A DNA stretch of 64,000 nucleotides from Streptomyces sp. NBC_00414 (GCF_036038375.1 NZ_CP107935.1:6138001-6202000); one strand, 5' to 3'; numbered from the stretch's first letter, positions 39,756-49,082 are shown. A program made the numbers and translations. The notes: generated by a model not told the origin, from the sequence alone.

Positions 39756-41102
39756 TTAACCGCAGACGTCCTCGGCGGCCGTGTTTCCCCGGAAAGTCGG
39801 CGCGGGACTCGGTGTGGACGAGGGTTCGTCGGCCCGCTTTCCGCCCGATTTGCCGTCCTCTGCGCCCGAGTCGACTTCACGCCGCCCGAGTCCCCCCGCA
39901 CCCTCCTCGCTCACGCCATCCGGTCGATAGCGCTCGAAGTCGTACGAATAGCCGCGCCTGTCGGGGTCGTCGACCGGCTCCGGGGTGCTCCTCTTCGCGC
40001 CGGAATCCTCCGTAAGTTCCTTCGCGACCTCCAACGGCGCGTCCCTGCGCAGCCGTTCGAAGAGTTTCTCCGCCTCGGGTTCCACGAGCTGGTCGCGATT
40101 GGCGTTGTAGGCGTACGACTCCCTCGGCACCGTCAGGAATTGCACCCGTTCGGTGGGGATGTTGCGCATACCGCGCACCAGGTCGTACAGGCCGCGCAGG
40201 TTGGCCAGCCCGGGATCGGTGGTGAGGGACGACGTCGCCGCGTCCAGTACGGGATAGAGCTTCGCGGGATTCAGCAGTACGTCGTTGCTGCGCACCTTGT
40301 TGACGAGTGCGCCCAGGAAACGCTGCTGGCGGTCCATCCGGTCGGTGTCGCTGCCGTCGCCGATGGTCTTGCGGGCGCGCACATAACCGAGGGCCTGTTC
40401 ACCGTCGAGCTTCACCTTGCCCGCGGGCAGCCGCAGTTTCGCCGCCGGGTCGTCGATCGGCTCCTTCAGGCACACCTCGACGCCGTCGACCGCCTCGACC
40501 ATGTCCTTGAACCCGTGGAAGTCCACCACCATGTGATGGTCCACGCGGATGCCGGTCAGCTTCTCGACCGTGCGGATCGTGCAGGCCGGACCGCCGCTCT
40601 GGAAGGCGTAGTTGAACATCGAGAACACGGGGGCGGCGCGGGCGCCGTCCGGTCCCCGGCAGCTCGGTATGTCGACCATGAGGTCGCGGGGGAGCGAGAC
40701 GGCGGTCGCACTGCGCCGGTTCGACGCGAGGTGCAGCAGGATCGTGGTGTCGGAACGCTCGGTGCCTGAGTCCCTGCCGTACTTGCGGTTCCCCCGCCCG
40801 GACCGGGAGTCCGACCCGATCAGCAGGATGTTCTGCGCGGCGCGCACCAGCGCGGTGGGCCGTTCCTTCTCGTACCGGGCGAGTTCGGCGGCCGTGTCGT
40901 CGTCCGAGGTGATGTTGGCGTTCAGCTTCTCGTACACCGCCCACCCGGCTCCCGCGGCGCCCACGAGGGTCACGGCGACACCGATCCCCGTCCACCGCAG
41001 CCACCGTCTGCGACGCCGTGCGACACCGGTTCCGGTGGCGACGGAGCCCGCACCGGGTCCGACCGCTCCTTCGCCACGCGTCCCACCGGTGTCACTCGCC
41101 AC
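39756..41102 (-). CDS. LCP (LytR-CpsA-Psr) family protein
   Basis: A 448-residue protein from GTG 41102, chosen because GGAGGG lies 6 bases upstream; GTG 41108 is only 1 base from that sequence. Residues about 31-54 form the membrane helix after a basic RRRRRWLRW stretch. The LCP domain has ILLIGSDSRSGRGNRKYG, TILLHLASNRRSATAVSLPRDL and ALGYVRARKTIGDGSDTDRMDRQ. There is no LytR_C domain; the C-terminal 110 residues are Asp/Glu/Ser-rich and apparently disordered, ending in Cys-Gly. Confidence 0.92.
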   Translation of the reverse strand: MASDTGGTRGEGAVGPGAGSVATGTGVARRRRRWLRWTGIGVAVTLVGAAGAGWAVYEKLNANITSDDDTAAELARYEKERPTALVRAAQNILLIGSDSRSGRGNRKYGRDSGTERSDTTILLHLASNRRSATAVSLPRDLMVDIPSCRGPDGARAAPVFSMFNYAFQSGGPACTIRTVEKLTGIRVDHHMVVDFHGFKDMVEAVDGVEVCLKEPIDDPAAKLRLPAGKVKLDGEQALGYVRARKTIGDGSDTDRMDRQQRFLGALVNKVRSNDVLLNPAKLYPVLDAATSSLTTDPGLANLRGLYDLVRGMRNIPTERVQFLTVPRESYAYNANRDQLVEPEAEKLFERLRRDAPLEVAKELTEDSGAKRSTPEPVDDPDRRGYSYDFERYRPDGVSEEGAGGLGRREVDSGAEDGKSGGKRADEPSSTPSPAPTFRGNTAAEDVCG

Positions 41103-41235
41103 GCTCACCCCTCCTGCCGCCGCCCGACCCTGCCCTTACGACCATGACCCGGGTAGGGGTGGGGGGCGCCGGGAGGTGGGCCGAACGGGGGATGCCCCGA
41201 AGCCGGCGGCCCTCCCACCCGCGCAGTCCCCTTCT

Positions 41236-41350
41236 TTCAGCCCGTCCGGCGTTTGAGGACGAACGCGCAGCGCGACAGGGGGTCCAGGGGTGCAGCCCCA
41301 GGTCGGTGACGATGGGGGGAGGGCAGGGGCGGCGGGGGCGAGGGAGACGC
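41236..41350. repeat. Second repeat family (CCGTCCGGCGTTTGAGGACGA) plus G-rich spacer
   Basis: CAGCCCGTCCGGCGTTTGAG at 41238 continues as GACGAACGCGCAGCGCGA; a nearly identical block is at 60235. It is followed by GGGGTGCAGCCCC and a G-rich run ending GGGGCGGCGGGGGCGA, also seen near 45035 and 60330. The block lies between two genes of the same orientation. Confidence 0.75.
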
Positions 41351-41351
41351 C

Positions 41352-42107
41352 CTAGCGGGCCGTGGACGTGACCCGCTCGCTCTCGATGCGCTTCGCGAGC
41401 GCATCCTCCCCGAGCTGATCAAGGTTCCGGCACAGCACCACGGACCCCCCGGAGGCCAGCGGAGCGTAGAGCCCGGCACTGACCCCGTCCCACGTGTCGT
41501 AGGACAGCGCGGACAACAACCGAGCCCCGGGCCCCGCCAGCGCGAGCGCCCCCGCGTCGGCCCGAGCCCGCTCGACGACCTCCGCCCCCGAAAGCTCCGC
41601 CCCGGCGACGACGAGCGCCGCCGACTCCGGGTCCACAGGCCCGTACGGCCGGAAGACGTCCCCCTGCCCCGGCACCTCCACCGCGTAGTCGGCGTACCCG
41701 GCAGGCGCCTGCGCGAAGCGACGCCCCAGCGGCGCGAGCGACAGCGCCACCCGCTCCCCGGAACAGGCGAGCCCGGCTTCGAACTGCCCGGGCCCGGCGA
41801 CCACATGATCGGCCCCGCCCGCGTCGCCCCCGATCTCCGCCACCACGCCCACGGAGGAACACGCGAGCAGCCACACCGCCGTCTGCCAGTGCGCGGGCAG
41901 CAGCAGCGCGACCCGCTCGCCGGGCTCGGCGCCCAGTTCGCCCTGGAGCAGATTGGCGGTCTTGGCCACCCAATTGGCGAAGGTGGCCACGGACAGTTCG
42001 ACACGTTCGCCGGTGGCGTCGTCGTAGAAGGTCACGAGGGGGCGCCCGGGATCCGCGGCGAGCGCGGATCGCAGCAGGTCGGCAGGGGTGCGGTCGATGG
42101 CGGTCAC
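41352..42107 (-). CDS. TIGR03089 family protein (truncated AMP-binding-like)
   Basis: A 251-residue protein from GTG 42107. The first 110 residues resemble the N-terminus of AMP-forming acyl-CoA synthetases (RPLVTFYDDATGERVELSVATF, then GERVALLLPAHWQTAVWLLAC), but the P-loop and the large C-terminal domain of the synthetases are absent, so adenylation activity is unlikely. This is the pattern of the actinobacterial TIGR03089 family, of unknown function. It is divergent from the PGRP-type amidase and sits among wall genes. Confidence 0.88.
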   Translation of the reverse strand: MTAIDRTPADLLRSALAADPGRPLVTFYDDATGERVELSVATFANWVAKTANLLQGELGAEPGERVALLLPAHWQTAVWLLACSSVGVVAEIGGDAGGADHVVAGPGQFEAGLACSGERVALSLAPLGRRFAQAPAGYADYAVEVPGQGDVFRPYGPVDPESAALVVAGAELSGAEVVERARADAGALALAGPGARLLSALSYDTWDGVSAGLYAPLASGGSVVLCRNLDQLGEDALAKRIESERVTSTAR

Positions 42108-42235
42108 GGGACGCAAGCGTACGCGGGCAGCTGCCCGGGCGGGGGAGGGAGGGCCACCGGATCGGCGGAGTGCGGCCGACGGACCGTCATATCCCGGATG
42201 GACAGATAAGTCCGACTATGTCCAGGATCAGGGGC

Positions 42236-43705
42236 ATGCGCGGACATCTTGCTTCCTCGATCGCCGTCACCTGTGCGGCCGCCCTGGCCCTCCCGCTGGC
42301 CCTGTCCTCGGACGCCGGGGCCACACCTTCGCCGACCGAGAGCCGGACCGTCGGCGGATCGACCACCGCCGAATCGATCCCCGGCAGCACCCAGTCCCTC
42401 CCGCTCACCCCCCTCACCATTGGCACCTCCCGCACCCCGCCCTCCCCCTCGTCCTCCTCGTCCTCGGGGGACCGCGCCCTGCCGCCCGCGTCCGCCCCGG
42501 CCCAGGGCCTGGCCCGCCGGGACGTGCGGCACTTCTCCCTCGTGGGCGTCGTCTGGGACGACCCGGACAGCGAACTCCACGGCCGGGTCCAGGTGCGTAC
42601 CCGCGCGACCGGCACCACGAAGTGGTCCGCCTGGCAGGACGTGGACACCCACAACCACGAGCACGCGGCCGACCCGGACACCGCGGAACGCGCCTCGGAC
42701 CGTGTGCGGGGCTCCACGGCACCCCTGTGGGTGGGCGACTCGGACGGTGTGGAGGTCAGGGTCCAGGGGGAGGCGGACGGCCGGACGGGCGCCGACGGGA
42801 GAGCCGTCACCGCCGAGCCCCTCCCCAAGGGCCTGCACGTCGAACTGGTCGACCCCGGCGCCGAGCCCCCGCCCCAGGGCCCCGAACAGAACGCCTCGCT
42901 CCTGGGTGCCCTGACCGCAGAGTCCGCGGCGGCGGCCTCCGCCGTCAACGCCGAGCTGGCGCCCATCGGCGCCACCGAGATCCCGGCCCTGAGCGAGAAG
43001 GAGACCCGGGCCGACCTGCTCGCGACCCGTGGCGAGGAGACGGACGCAGCTGATACGACGAACGCGGCCGGTACGACGGCGGAGCAGCGCGCGAAGCCGT
43101 ACATCGGCGCCCGGCCGCGCATCGTCACCCGCCGGGGCTGGGGCGCCGACGAGGGGCTGCGGGAGCGGAACTTCAGCTACACGAAGACGGTGAAGGCCGT
43201 CTTCGTCCACCACAGCGCCTCGGGCAACAACTACCGCTGTGCGCAAGCCCCTTCAGTCATCCGCAGTATCTACCGCTACCACGTGAAGAGCAGTGGCTGG
43301 CGCGACATCGGCTACAACTTCCTCGTCGACAAGTGCGGAAACATCTACGAGGGGCGGGCCGGTGGCGTGGCCAAGCCGGTCATGGGCGCGCACACTCTCG
43401 GTTTCAACAGCAAGAGCATGGGGATCGCCGTCCTCGGAAGTTTCGGCGCCGCGAACCCGCCCGCCGCGTCGGTGAAGGCCGTCGCGAAGCTCACGGCATG
43501 GAAGCTCGGCCTCTACGGAGCGAACCCGCGCGGCAAGACCTACCTCAAGTCGGGAGGCGGAAATCTGTACCGAAAAGGAAAGAACGTACGACTCAATGTA
43601 ATCTCCGGTCACCGGGACGGATTCGCCACCGAATGCCCGGGCGGCCGGCTGTACGCGAAGCTCGGCAAGGCCCGTGCCACTTCGGCCCGCTACCAGGGAC
43701 GATGA
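42236..43705 (+). CDS. Secreted N-acetylmuramoyl-L-alanine amidase (PGRP/Amidase_2 domain)
   Basis: A 489-residue exported protein. ATG 42236 is chosen because MRGHLASSIAVTCAAALALP reads as a clean signal peptide; ATG 42218 is an alternative. After a long Ser/Thr/Pro-rich region comes a predicted beta domain (about 95-200) and then the peptidoglycan recognition/amidase_2 domain (about 295-475). Zinc ligands are visible: His in VFVHHSAS, His in ISGHRDG and Cys in ATECPGG, so it should cleave between muramic acid and the stem peptide. DUF397-like features are absent. Confidence 0.93.
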   Translation: MRGHLASSIAVTCAAALALPLALSSDAGATPSPTESRTVGGSTTAESIPGSTQSLPLTPLTIGTSRTPPSPSSSSSSGDRALPPASAPAQGLARRDVRHFSLVGVVWDDPDSELHGRVQVRTRATGTTKWSAWQDVDTHNHEHAADPDTAERASDRVRGSTAPLWVGDSDGVEVRVQGEADGRTGADGRAVTAEPLPKGLHVELVDPGAEPPPQGPEQNASLLGALTAESAAAASAVNAELAPIGATEIPALSEKETRADLLATRGEETDAADTTNAAGTTAEQRAKPYIGARPRIVTRRGWGADEGLRERNFSYTKTVKAVFVHHSASGNNYRCAQAPSVIRSIYRYHVKSSGWRDIGYNFLVDKCGNIYEGRAGGVAKPVMGAHTLGFNSKSMGIAVLGSFGAANPPAASVKAVAKLTAWKLGLYGANPRGKTYLKSGGGNLYRKGKNVRLNVISGHRDGFATECPGGRLYAKLGKARATSARYQGR

Positions 43706-43870
43706 CGTCCGGTCGGCGGGAACGGTGAGGCCCGGCAAGCCGGGTCGCCCGAGCCCGGCGGCTCCCCACGGCCACCTCCCAGAGGCGCCCCACAGCCATC
43801 GAAACGGTCTGCATACACTGGCCGGTCGAAATAGCGTTCGACCGGCCCCAGCAGGAAGCAGAGACGACAG

Positions 43871-44953
43871 GTGACAGAAGCGATCCTCCTGGTCGGCGGC
43901 AAGGGCACACGGTTGCGCCCCCTCACGGTGCACACGCCGAAGCCGATGGTTCCGGCGGCCGGGGTACCGTTCCTCACGCACCAGCTGGCACGGGCGAGAG
44001 CGGCGGGGGTCGAGCACATAGTGCTCGCCACGTCCTACCTGGCCGAGGTCTTCGAGCCCTACTTCGGCGACGGCTCGTCGCTGGGGCTCCATATCGAGTA
44101 CGTCACCGAGGACGAACCCCTCGGCACCGGGGGCGCCATCCGCAACGTGGCCTCCCGCCTGAGATCGGCCCCCGACGACCCCGTCCTGATCTTCAACGGA
44201 GACATCCTGACCGGCCTGGACATCCCGGCCCTGGTCGCGACCCACCGGTCCTCGGGCGCGGACGTCTCGCTGCACCTGACACGTGTGACGGATCCGAGGG
44301 CGTACGGCCTGGTCCCGACGGACGCCTCGGGCCGCGTGCAGGCGTTCCTGGAGAAGCCCCAGACTCCCGAGGAGATCGTCACCGACCAGATCAACGCGGG
44401 CGCGTACGTCTTCCGCCGGTCGGTCATCGACTCGATCCCCGCGGGCCGCCCCGTCTCGGTCGAACGGGAGACGTTCCCGGACCTCCTGGCCTCCGGCGCC
44501 CACCTCCAGGGCATGGTCGACTCCACGTACTGGCTGGACCTGGGCACTCCCCAGGCCTTCGTACGCGGCTCCGCCGACCTGGTTCTCGGCAGGGCGCCGT
44601 CGCCGGCCGTCCCGGGCCGCTGCGGCGACCGCCTGGTCCTGCCGACGGCCTCGGTCGCCCCCGACGCCAAACTGACCGGCGGCACGGTCGTCGGCAGCGG
44701 CGCGAGCGTGGGCGAGGGGGCCCGCATCTCCGGCAGCACGATCCTGGCGGACGCCGTCGTCGAGCCGGGCGCGGTCATCACGGACTCCCTGGTCGGCGCC
44801 CGCGCCCGGGTGGGCGCCCGCTCGGTCCTCACGGGGGCGGTGGTCGGCGACGGAGCGGTCGTGGGCCCGGACAACGAACTCCGGGCGGGCGTACGAGTCT
44901 GGTGCGACGCCCGCATCCCGGGAGCGTCCCTCCGCTTCTCCTCGGACCAGTAG
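43871..44953 (+). CDS. NDP-sugar pyrophosphorylase (mannose-1-phosphate guanylyltransferase-like)
   Basis: A 360-residue nucleotidyltransferase: GGKGTRLRPLT is the pyrophosphorylase signature, followed by EPLGTGGAIRN, FNGDILTG (metal-binding Asp), and FLEKP. The C-terminal 110 residues form a left-handed beta-helix of hexapeptide repeats (VAPDAKLTGGTVVGSGASVG). By context with phosphomannomutase and ManA at 58.8-63.1 kb the product is most likely GDP-mannose, but glucose-1-phosphate as substrate cannot be excluded. Start GTG 43871 has only a weak ribosome binding site. Confidence 0.9.
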   Translation: MTEAILLVGGKGTRLRPLTVHTPKPMVPAAGVPFLTHQLARARAAGVEHIVLATSYLAEVFEPYFGDGSSLGLHIEYVTEDEPLGTGGAIRNVASRLRSAPDDPVLIFNGDILTGLDIPALVATHRSSGADVSLHLTRVTDPRAYGLVPTDASGRVQAFLEKPQTPEEIVTDQINAGAYVFRRSVIDSIPAGRPVSVERETFPDLLASGAHLQGMVDSTYWLDLGTPQAFVRGSADLVLGRAPSPAVPGRCGDRLVLPTASVAPDAKLTGGTVVGSGASVGEGARISGSTILADAVVEPGAVITDSLVGARARVGARSVLTGAVVGDGAVVGPDNELRAGVRVWCDARIPGASLRFSSDQ

Positions 44954-44974
44954 CGCGTCGCCGACCGAGCCCCT

Positions 44975-45061
44975 CAGGGGCGCGGGGAACTGCGCAAAAG
45001 GGGGCGAGGGGGCGAAGCCCTCATGCAGTGACGGGGAGGGTAGGGGCGGCGGGGGCGAAGA
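44975..45061. repeat. GTTCCCCGCGCCCC repeat followed by a G-rich repeat block
   Basis: One complement-oriented copy (AGGGGCGCGGGGAACTGCGC) near 44975, followed by GGGGGCGAGGGGGCGAAGCC, TCATGCAGTGACGGGGAG and GGGGCGGCGGGGGCGAAG. The latter block is shared with 60276-60352. It fills the gap between convergent genes. Confidence 0.8.
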
Positions 45062-45074
45062 ACTCCCGCCCACC

Positions 45075-46094
45075 TCACAGCAGCCCGATATCCCCGCGAG
45101 GCATCTTCGGATGCCGCCGAGCAGGCGTACGCCCGCTCAGCAGAATCAGCCGAGCAGCCCGATGCCGCTGCCCCGCATAGGGCTCCAACAACGCCAACAT
45201 GACGGAGTCGTCCGCATCCCGGTCCCCGGCCAGCGCGTACCCCACGATCCCGGGCAGATGAAGATCCCCGACAGTGACCGCGTCGGCCGCCCCATGACTC
45301 CGCTGCACGACCTCCGCCGAGGTCCAGGGCCCCACCCCGGACACCACTTCGAGCCGCTCCCGCGCGGCGACCGGATCGAGCGCCACGGCCTCCTCCATCC
45401 GCCGGGCCACCCGAACGGCCCGCAGGATTGTCGACGCCCGCTTGTTGTCGACCCCGGCCCGATGCCACTCCCACGAGGGGATCAGCGACCAGACCCGCGG
45501 CTCCGGCATGACGAACATGCGGCCCTCCACGGGCCCGGGCGCGGGCACGCCGTACTTCCGCACGAGCAGCCGCCAGGCCCGGTACGCCTCGTCGGTGGTG
45601 ACCTTCTGCTCCAGAACGGACGGGATCAACGACTCCAGGACCAGCCCGGTACGCGTCAGCCGCAGCCCGGGCCGCCGATGCCGGGTCATCGCGACGAGCC
45701 GGTGCCGGGGCTCGAAGGCGTCGGGGTCGTCGGACTCCCCGAGCAGCAGGGGAAGCCGGTCGAGCAGCCACTCGGCCCCGGGCCCCCACGCCTCGCCCCG
45801 CACCACACCCCCGCGCGCGGACACCCGCAGCGTCCCGGGTCCGACAGGCGTGAGGCTGGCCCGCCACACGGATCCGTCCGGAGTGGCACGGAAGGTGGGA
45901 TCGGCGGGGCCGCGCCGCAGCGGCCCGAGCACGAGCCCCAGATCGAGCGGCCAGGGCGGCACCCAGCTCCGGGTCCGCCCGCCGGCACTGCCGCTCCCGC
46001 CGACACCGGTCGCCGCCGACCGTGGCTCGGGCACGACGACATGTCCCCCGCGCACGGTCGTACGCGTGGGCCGCTGTTCGAAGCGTCCGGCCAC
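45075..46094 (-). CDS. DNA-3-methyladenine glycosylase II-type (HhH-GPD) DNA repair enzyme
   Basis: A 339-residue AlkA-like base-excision glycosylase from GTG 46094, with a CAGGA ribosome binding site upstream. The helix-hairpin-helix is VSGVGPWTSAEVVQRS and the catalytic aspartate follows in AVTVGDLHLP. The N-terminal domain has LDLGLVLGPLRRGPADPTFR, typical of actinobacterial members. It removes alkylated purines. The alternative is an 8-oxoguanine-type activity of the same fold. Confidence 0.88.
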   Translation of the reverse strand: MAGRFEQRPTRTTVRGGHVVVPEPRSAATGVGGSGSAGGRTRSWVPPWPLDLGLVLGPLRRGPADPTFRATPDGSVWRASLTPVGPGTLRVSARGGVVRGEAWGPGAEWLLDRLPLLLGESDDPDAFEPRHRLVAMTRHRRPGLRLTRTGLVLESLIPSVLEQKVTTDEAYRAWRLLVRKYGVPAPGPVEGRMFVMPEPRVWSLIPSWEWHRAGVDNKRASTILRAVRVARRMEEAVALDPVAARERLEVVSGVGPWTSAEVVQRSHGAADAVTVGDLHLPGIVGYALAGDRDADDSVMLALLEPYAGQRHRAARLILLSGRTPARRHPKMPRGDIGLL

Positions 46095-46164
46095 GGATGA
46101 GTTCCTGGAGGTGTCTGGCGATGTCTGATGACGTCTGATGACGCCGGCGGTGAAAAGGACTCTG

Positions 46165-47559
46165 TCATCGAACCTCGATGAAAGCCCCCGCATCCCGCTC
46201 GGCCCGAGCCTTCGGCTCCTCGGCCGCGTGCCCGACGGCGACGGCCCCCATGGGATCCCAGCCCGCCGGCAGACCGAGCACATCCCTCACGACCTCGCGG
46301 CAGAACATCGTCGACGAGACCCACGCGGACCCGAGCCGCTCCCCGGCGAGCGCGACCAGGAAGTTCTGCACACCGGCGCCGGTCGCGACCACGAACATCT
46401 CGCGTTCGGCCCCGTCCCGCCGGGCGTCGCCGTACGTGTGGGACCCGTCCATGACGAGACACGGCACGACCAGGTACGGAGCCTTGCGCAGCACGTCCCC
46501 GCGGCGCACCCGCCTGGCGATGGACTCCGTGCTCTTCCCGTCCCGCTCCAGATCGGCGATCCAGGCGTCCCGCATGGCGTCCAGCAGGCGTGTACGCGAC
46601 TCGGCGCTCTCCAGGAGGACGAATCGCCACGGCGTCGTGTGATGGGGGGCCGGCGCGGTCACCGCCGCGGCCACCGCCCGCCGTACGGCACCGGGGTCGA
46701 CGGGCTCGTCGGTGAAGGCCCGTACGGTACGGCGCTGGGTGACGGCCTCCCGTACGGCCTCGGAGGTGCCGAGCCGGAACATGTCGTCGCGCGAGCCACG
46801 GACCATACCCCTGGTCCCTTCGTCCTCGTCGTCGGTGCCCGGCGTCCGCACCACGCTCGACAGTCCGCGCACCACGGCGACGGGCAGCCCGGCGGCCTTG
46901 CCCTTGACCAGGTCCCCGGCGGCGGCCAGCTCGTCGGCGGTGGCGACGACGGTGGCGCCCAGCGGATTCCCGTGCGCGTCCGTGCCGCCCCGCAGATCGT
47001 CGAGCACGCGCACGCCGGCGGCCCCGATGGCGACATCGGTGAGGCCGGTCCGCCAGGGCCGGCCGAACGTGTCCGTGACGAGGACGCCCACCTCGACGCC
47101 GAGGGTGTCCCGCAGGCCGTCCCGGATCGTCCGGGCCGAGGCGTCGGGGTCCTCGGGCAGCAGCAGCACGGTCCCGGCGGGGGTGTTCGAGGCGTCGACC
47201 CCGGCGGCGGCCATCACGAGCCCCTGCCGGTTCTCCACGATCCGCAGCGGTCCGCGCCGGGCCACGACCCGCACGGTCTCCGCGTCGATGGCGGCCTCCC
47301 GGTCCATCGCCTCGACGACCCGGCCCTCGGCCTTGGACACGATCTTCGAGGTGACCAGCAGCACGTCCCCGTCCACGAGCCCCGGCCCGGCAGTGGTACC
47401 GGCACCGGCGACCGCGCTGGCGATCAGCTTGGCGAGGTCGTCCCCGGGCCGTACCTCGGGCAGTCCTGGGAGCGCCCACACCCGGTAGCCCGGCGCGTCC
47501 GTCGGGATCCCGCTCACCGGCGCCCCCGTACCCCCGGACATCTCGTCGCCGTCGCTCAA
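46165..47559 (-). CDS. fbiB: Coenzyme F420-0:L-glutamate ligase, bifunctional FbiB type
   Basis: Adds glutamates to F420-0 and acts in the final reductive step of F420 synthesis. Domain 1 (about 1-250) is CofE: LASAVA, VLLVTSKIVSKAEGR, VTDTFGRPWRTGLTDVAIG. Domain 2 (about 258-464) is a nitroreductase-like FMN fold: EAVTQRRTVRAFTDEPV, APHHTTPWRFVLL, GAGVQNFLVALAGERLGSAW. The TTG 47559 start overlaps the cofD stop (TTGA) and has AGGAGG about 8 bases upstream; ATG 47541 is a weaker alternative. Coupled to cofD. Confidence 0.93.
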   Translation of the reverse strand: MSDGDEMSGGTGAPVSGIPTDAPGYRVWALPGLPEVRPGDDLAKLIASAVAGAGTTAGPGLVDGDVLLVTSKIVSKAEGRVVEAMDREAAIDAETVRVVARRGPLRIVENRQGLVMAAAGVDASNTPAGTVLLLPEDPDASARTIRDGLRDTLGVEVGVLVTDTFGRPWRTGLTDVAIGAAGVRVLDDLRGGTDAHGNPLGATVVATADELAAAGDLVKGKAAGLPVAVVRGLSSVVRTPGTDDEDEGTRGMVRGSRDDMFRLGTSEAVREAVTQRRTVRAFTDEPVDPGAVRRAVAAAVTAPAPHHTTPWRFVLLESAESRTRLLDAMRDAWIADLERDGKSTESIARRVRRGDVLRKAPYLVVPCLVMDGSHTYGDARRDGAEREMFVVATGAGVQNFLVALAGERLGSAWVSSTMFCREVVRDVLGLPAGWDPMGAVAVGHAAEEPKARAERDAGAFIEVR

Positions 47560-48515
47560 GCGCCCCGCACCTCCTCGGCCAGCGTCAGCGCCTCGCGGGC
47601 CATCTCGGCCGTCGTGCCGAGGTCGGTCATCATCAGCGGGACGGCCCGGCAGCGGATGCCCGCCTCGGTGACGCGCTCGACGACGGCGGCGTCCACCGTG
47701 TCGACCAGCCATCCGTCGAGGAGCCCCGAGCCGTAGTGCTCGGCGACCGCCGCCGCGGTGGACTCGACGCCGACCGCCGCGAGGACCTTGTCGGCCATGC
47801 CGCGCACGGGCGCGTCCCCGACGATGGGGGAGAGGCCGACCACCGGCACCCCGGCCTCGGCGATCGCCTCCCGGATGCCCGGTACGGCGAGGATCGTGCC
47901 GATGGACACGACGGGGTTGGACGGCGGGAAGAGGATGACGTCCGCGGAGGCGATGGCCTCCAGCACGCCGGGCGCCGGCTTGGCCTGGTCGGCTCCCACG
48001 GGCACCACCGCGTGCGCGTCGACGGAGGCCCGCAGCCGCACCCAGTACTCCTGGAAGTGGACGGCCTTGCGCTCGCCGTCGATCTCGACGGCCACATGCG
48101 TCTCGACGCGGTCGTCGGACATGGGGATCAGCCGGACACCGGGCTTCCACCGGTCGCACAGTGCCTCGGTGACGGCGCTGAGCGGATATCCGGCGCTCAG
48201 CATCTGCGTACGCACGATGTGCGTCGCGAAGTCCCGGTCGCCCAGTCCGAACCAGGAGGGACCGGCGCCGTAGGCCGCCAGCTCCTCCTTGAGGTGGAAC
48301 GTCTCGTCGGCCCGTCCCCAGCCCTGTTCCTCGTTGATACCGCCACCGAGCGTGTACATCACCGTGTCGAGGTCCGGGCAGACCTTCAGCCCGAAGAGGT
48401 GGATGTCGTCCCCGGTGTTGCCGATGACGGTGATCTCCGCGTCCGGCGCGGCCTGCTGGAGACCACGCAGGAACCGGGCACCGCCGATGCCGCCTGCCAG
48501 AACCACAATGCGCAT
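47556..48515 (-). CDS. cofD: 2-phospho-L-lactate transferase
   Basis: Transfers the phospholactyl (or phosphoenolpyruvyl) moiety to Fo, forming F420-0 (or dehydro-F420-0). The 319-residue product starts with IVVLAGGIGGARFLRGL, followed by VIGNTGDD and VMYTLGG typical of the family, and DVILFPPSNPVVSIG. ATG 48515 is used because it begins the conserved N-terminal strand. It precedes fbiB and overlaps it by 4 bases. The third gene of the pathway (Fo synthase) is not in the window. Confidence 0.94.
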   Translation of the reverse strand: MRIVVLAGGIGGARFLRGLQQAAPDAEITVIGNTGDDIHLFGLKVCPDLDTVMYTLGGGINEEQGWGRADETFHLKEELAAYGAGPSWFGLGDRDFATHIVRTQMLSAGYPLSAVTEALCDRWKPGVRLIPMSDDRVETHVAVEIDGERKAVHFQEYWVRLRASVDAHAVVPVGADQAKPAPGVLEAIASADVILFPPSNPVVSIGTILAVPGIREAIAEAGVPVVGLSPIVGDAPVRGMADKVLAAVGVESTAAAVAEHYGSGLLDGWLVDTVDAAVVERVTEAGIRCRAVPLMMTDLGTTAEMAREALTLAEEVRGA

Positions 48516-48557
48516 GGCATGCAGTCTCGCAGGCGGGTACGACAACGCGTCAGCCGG

Positions 48558-49082
48558 TTACGAGACCTCGGCCACCGAGCACCGGGCGTTGGGGGTCTCC
48601 CCGGCCGAACGGAGTTGCGACTGGGGGAGCATCGGCATCTCCGTCAACCCGGGGTGGTAGACGTGCAGGCTTATGGCCGGTTCGAGCGAGTCGTTGACGA
48701 CCTCGTGCGCGTAGCCGGGCGCGAACACCCGCTGCGCGCCCGTGCCGAGCGCCCGCGTGCCCCGCTCGGTGCGCTCGGTCAGCGCGCCCTCCAGGACGGT
48801 GAGCACGCCGGAGGAGGGGCCGTGGTCGTGCAGCCCGCTGCCCTGTCCGGGGACCCAGGACAGCAGCCACACCTCGTAGCCGGGGCCGGTGCGCAGCCGG
48901 TGGTACCAGCGGGAGGCCGCGTCGTAGCGGACGAGGTGCTCCCACTGGGAGCGGTCGGCGGCGATGGAGCGGGCGAGGCCGACGAACTCGGACACGGTGG
49001 CCGGATGTTCGCGCGGCGGCTGGAGCAGGTGCAGTACTTCGAGGATGTCGCCGGCGATCTGGAGGTCGCTGTCGCTGTTCAT
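48558..49082 (-). CDS. Cysteine dioxygenase family protein (thiol dioxygenase cupin)
   Basis: A 174-residue cupin. The 3-His iron site is His85 and His87 in GLHDHGPSSG and His126 in GYAHEVVN; the WEHLVRYDAASRWYHRL region matches bacterial cysteine dioxygenase-like proteins. It oxidises cysteine or a related thiol to the sulfinic acid with O2. The start is ATG 49082 with a GAGGAAA ribosome binding site 10 bases upstream. A leaderless polycysteine-coding frame lies at 49237-49329, 154 bases upstream, and probably regulates it by attenuation. Confidence 0.92.
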   Translation of the reverse strand: MNSDSDLQIAGDILEVLHLLQPPREHPATVSEFVGLARSIAADRSQWEHLVRYDAASRWYHRLRTGPGYEVWLLSWVPGQGSGLHDHGPSSGVLTVLEGALTERTERGTRALGTGAQRVFAPGYAHEVVNDSLEPAISLHVYHPGLTEMPMLPQSQLRSAGETPNARCSVAEVS

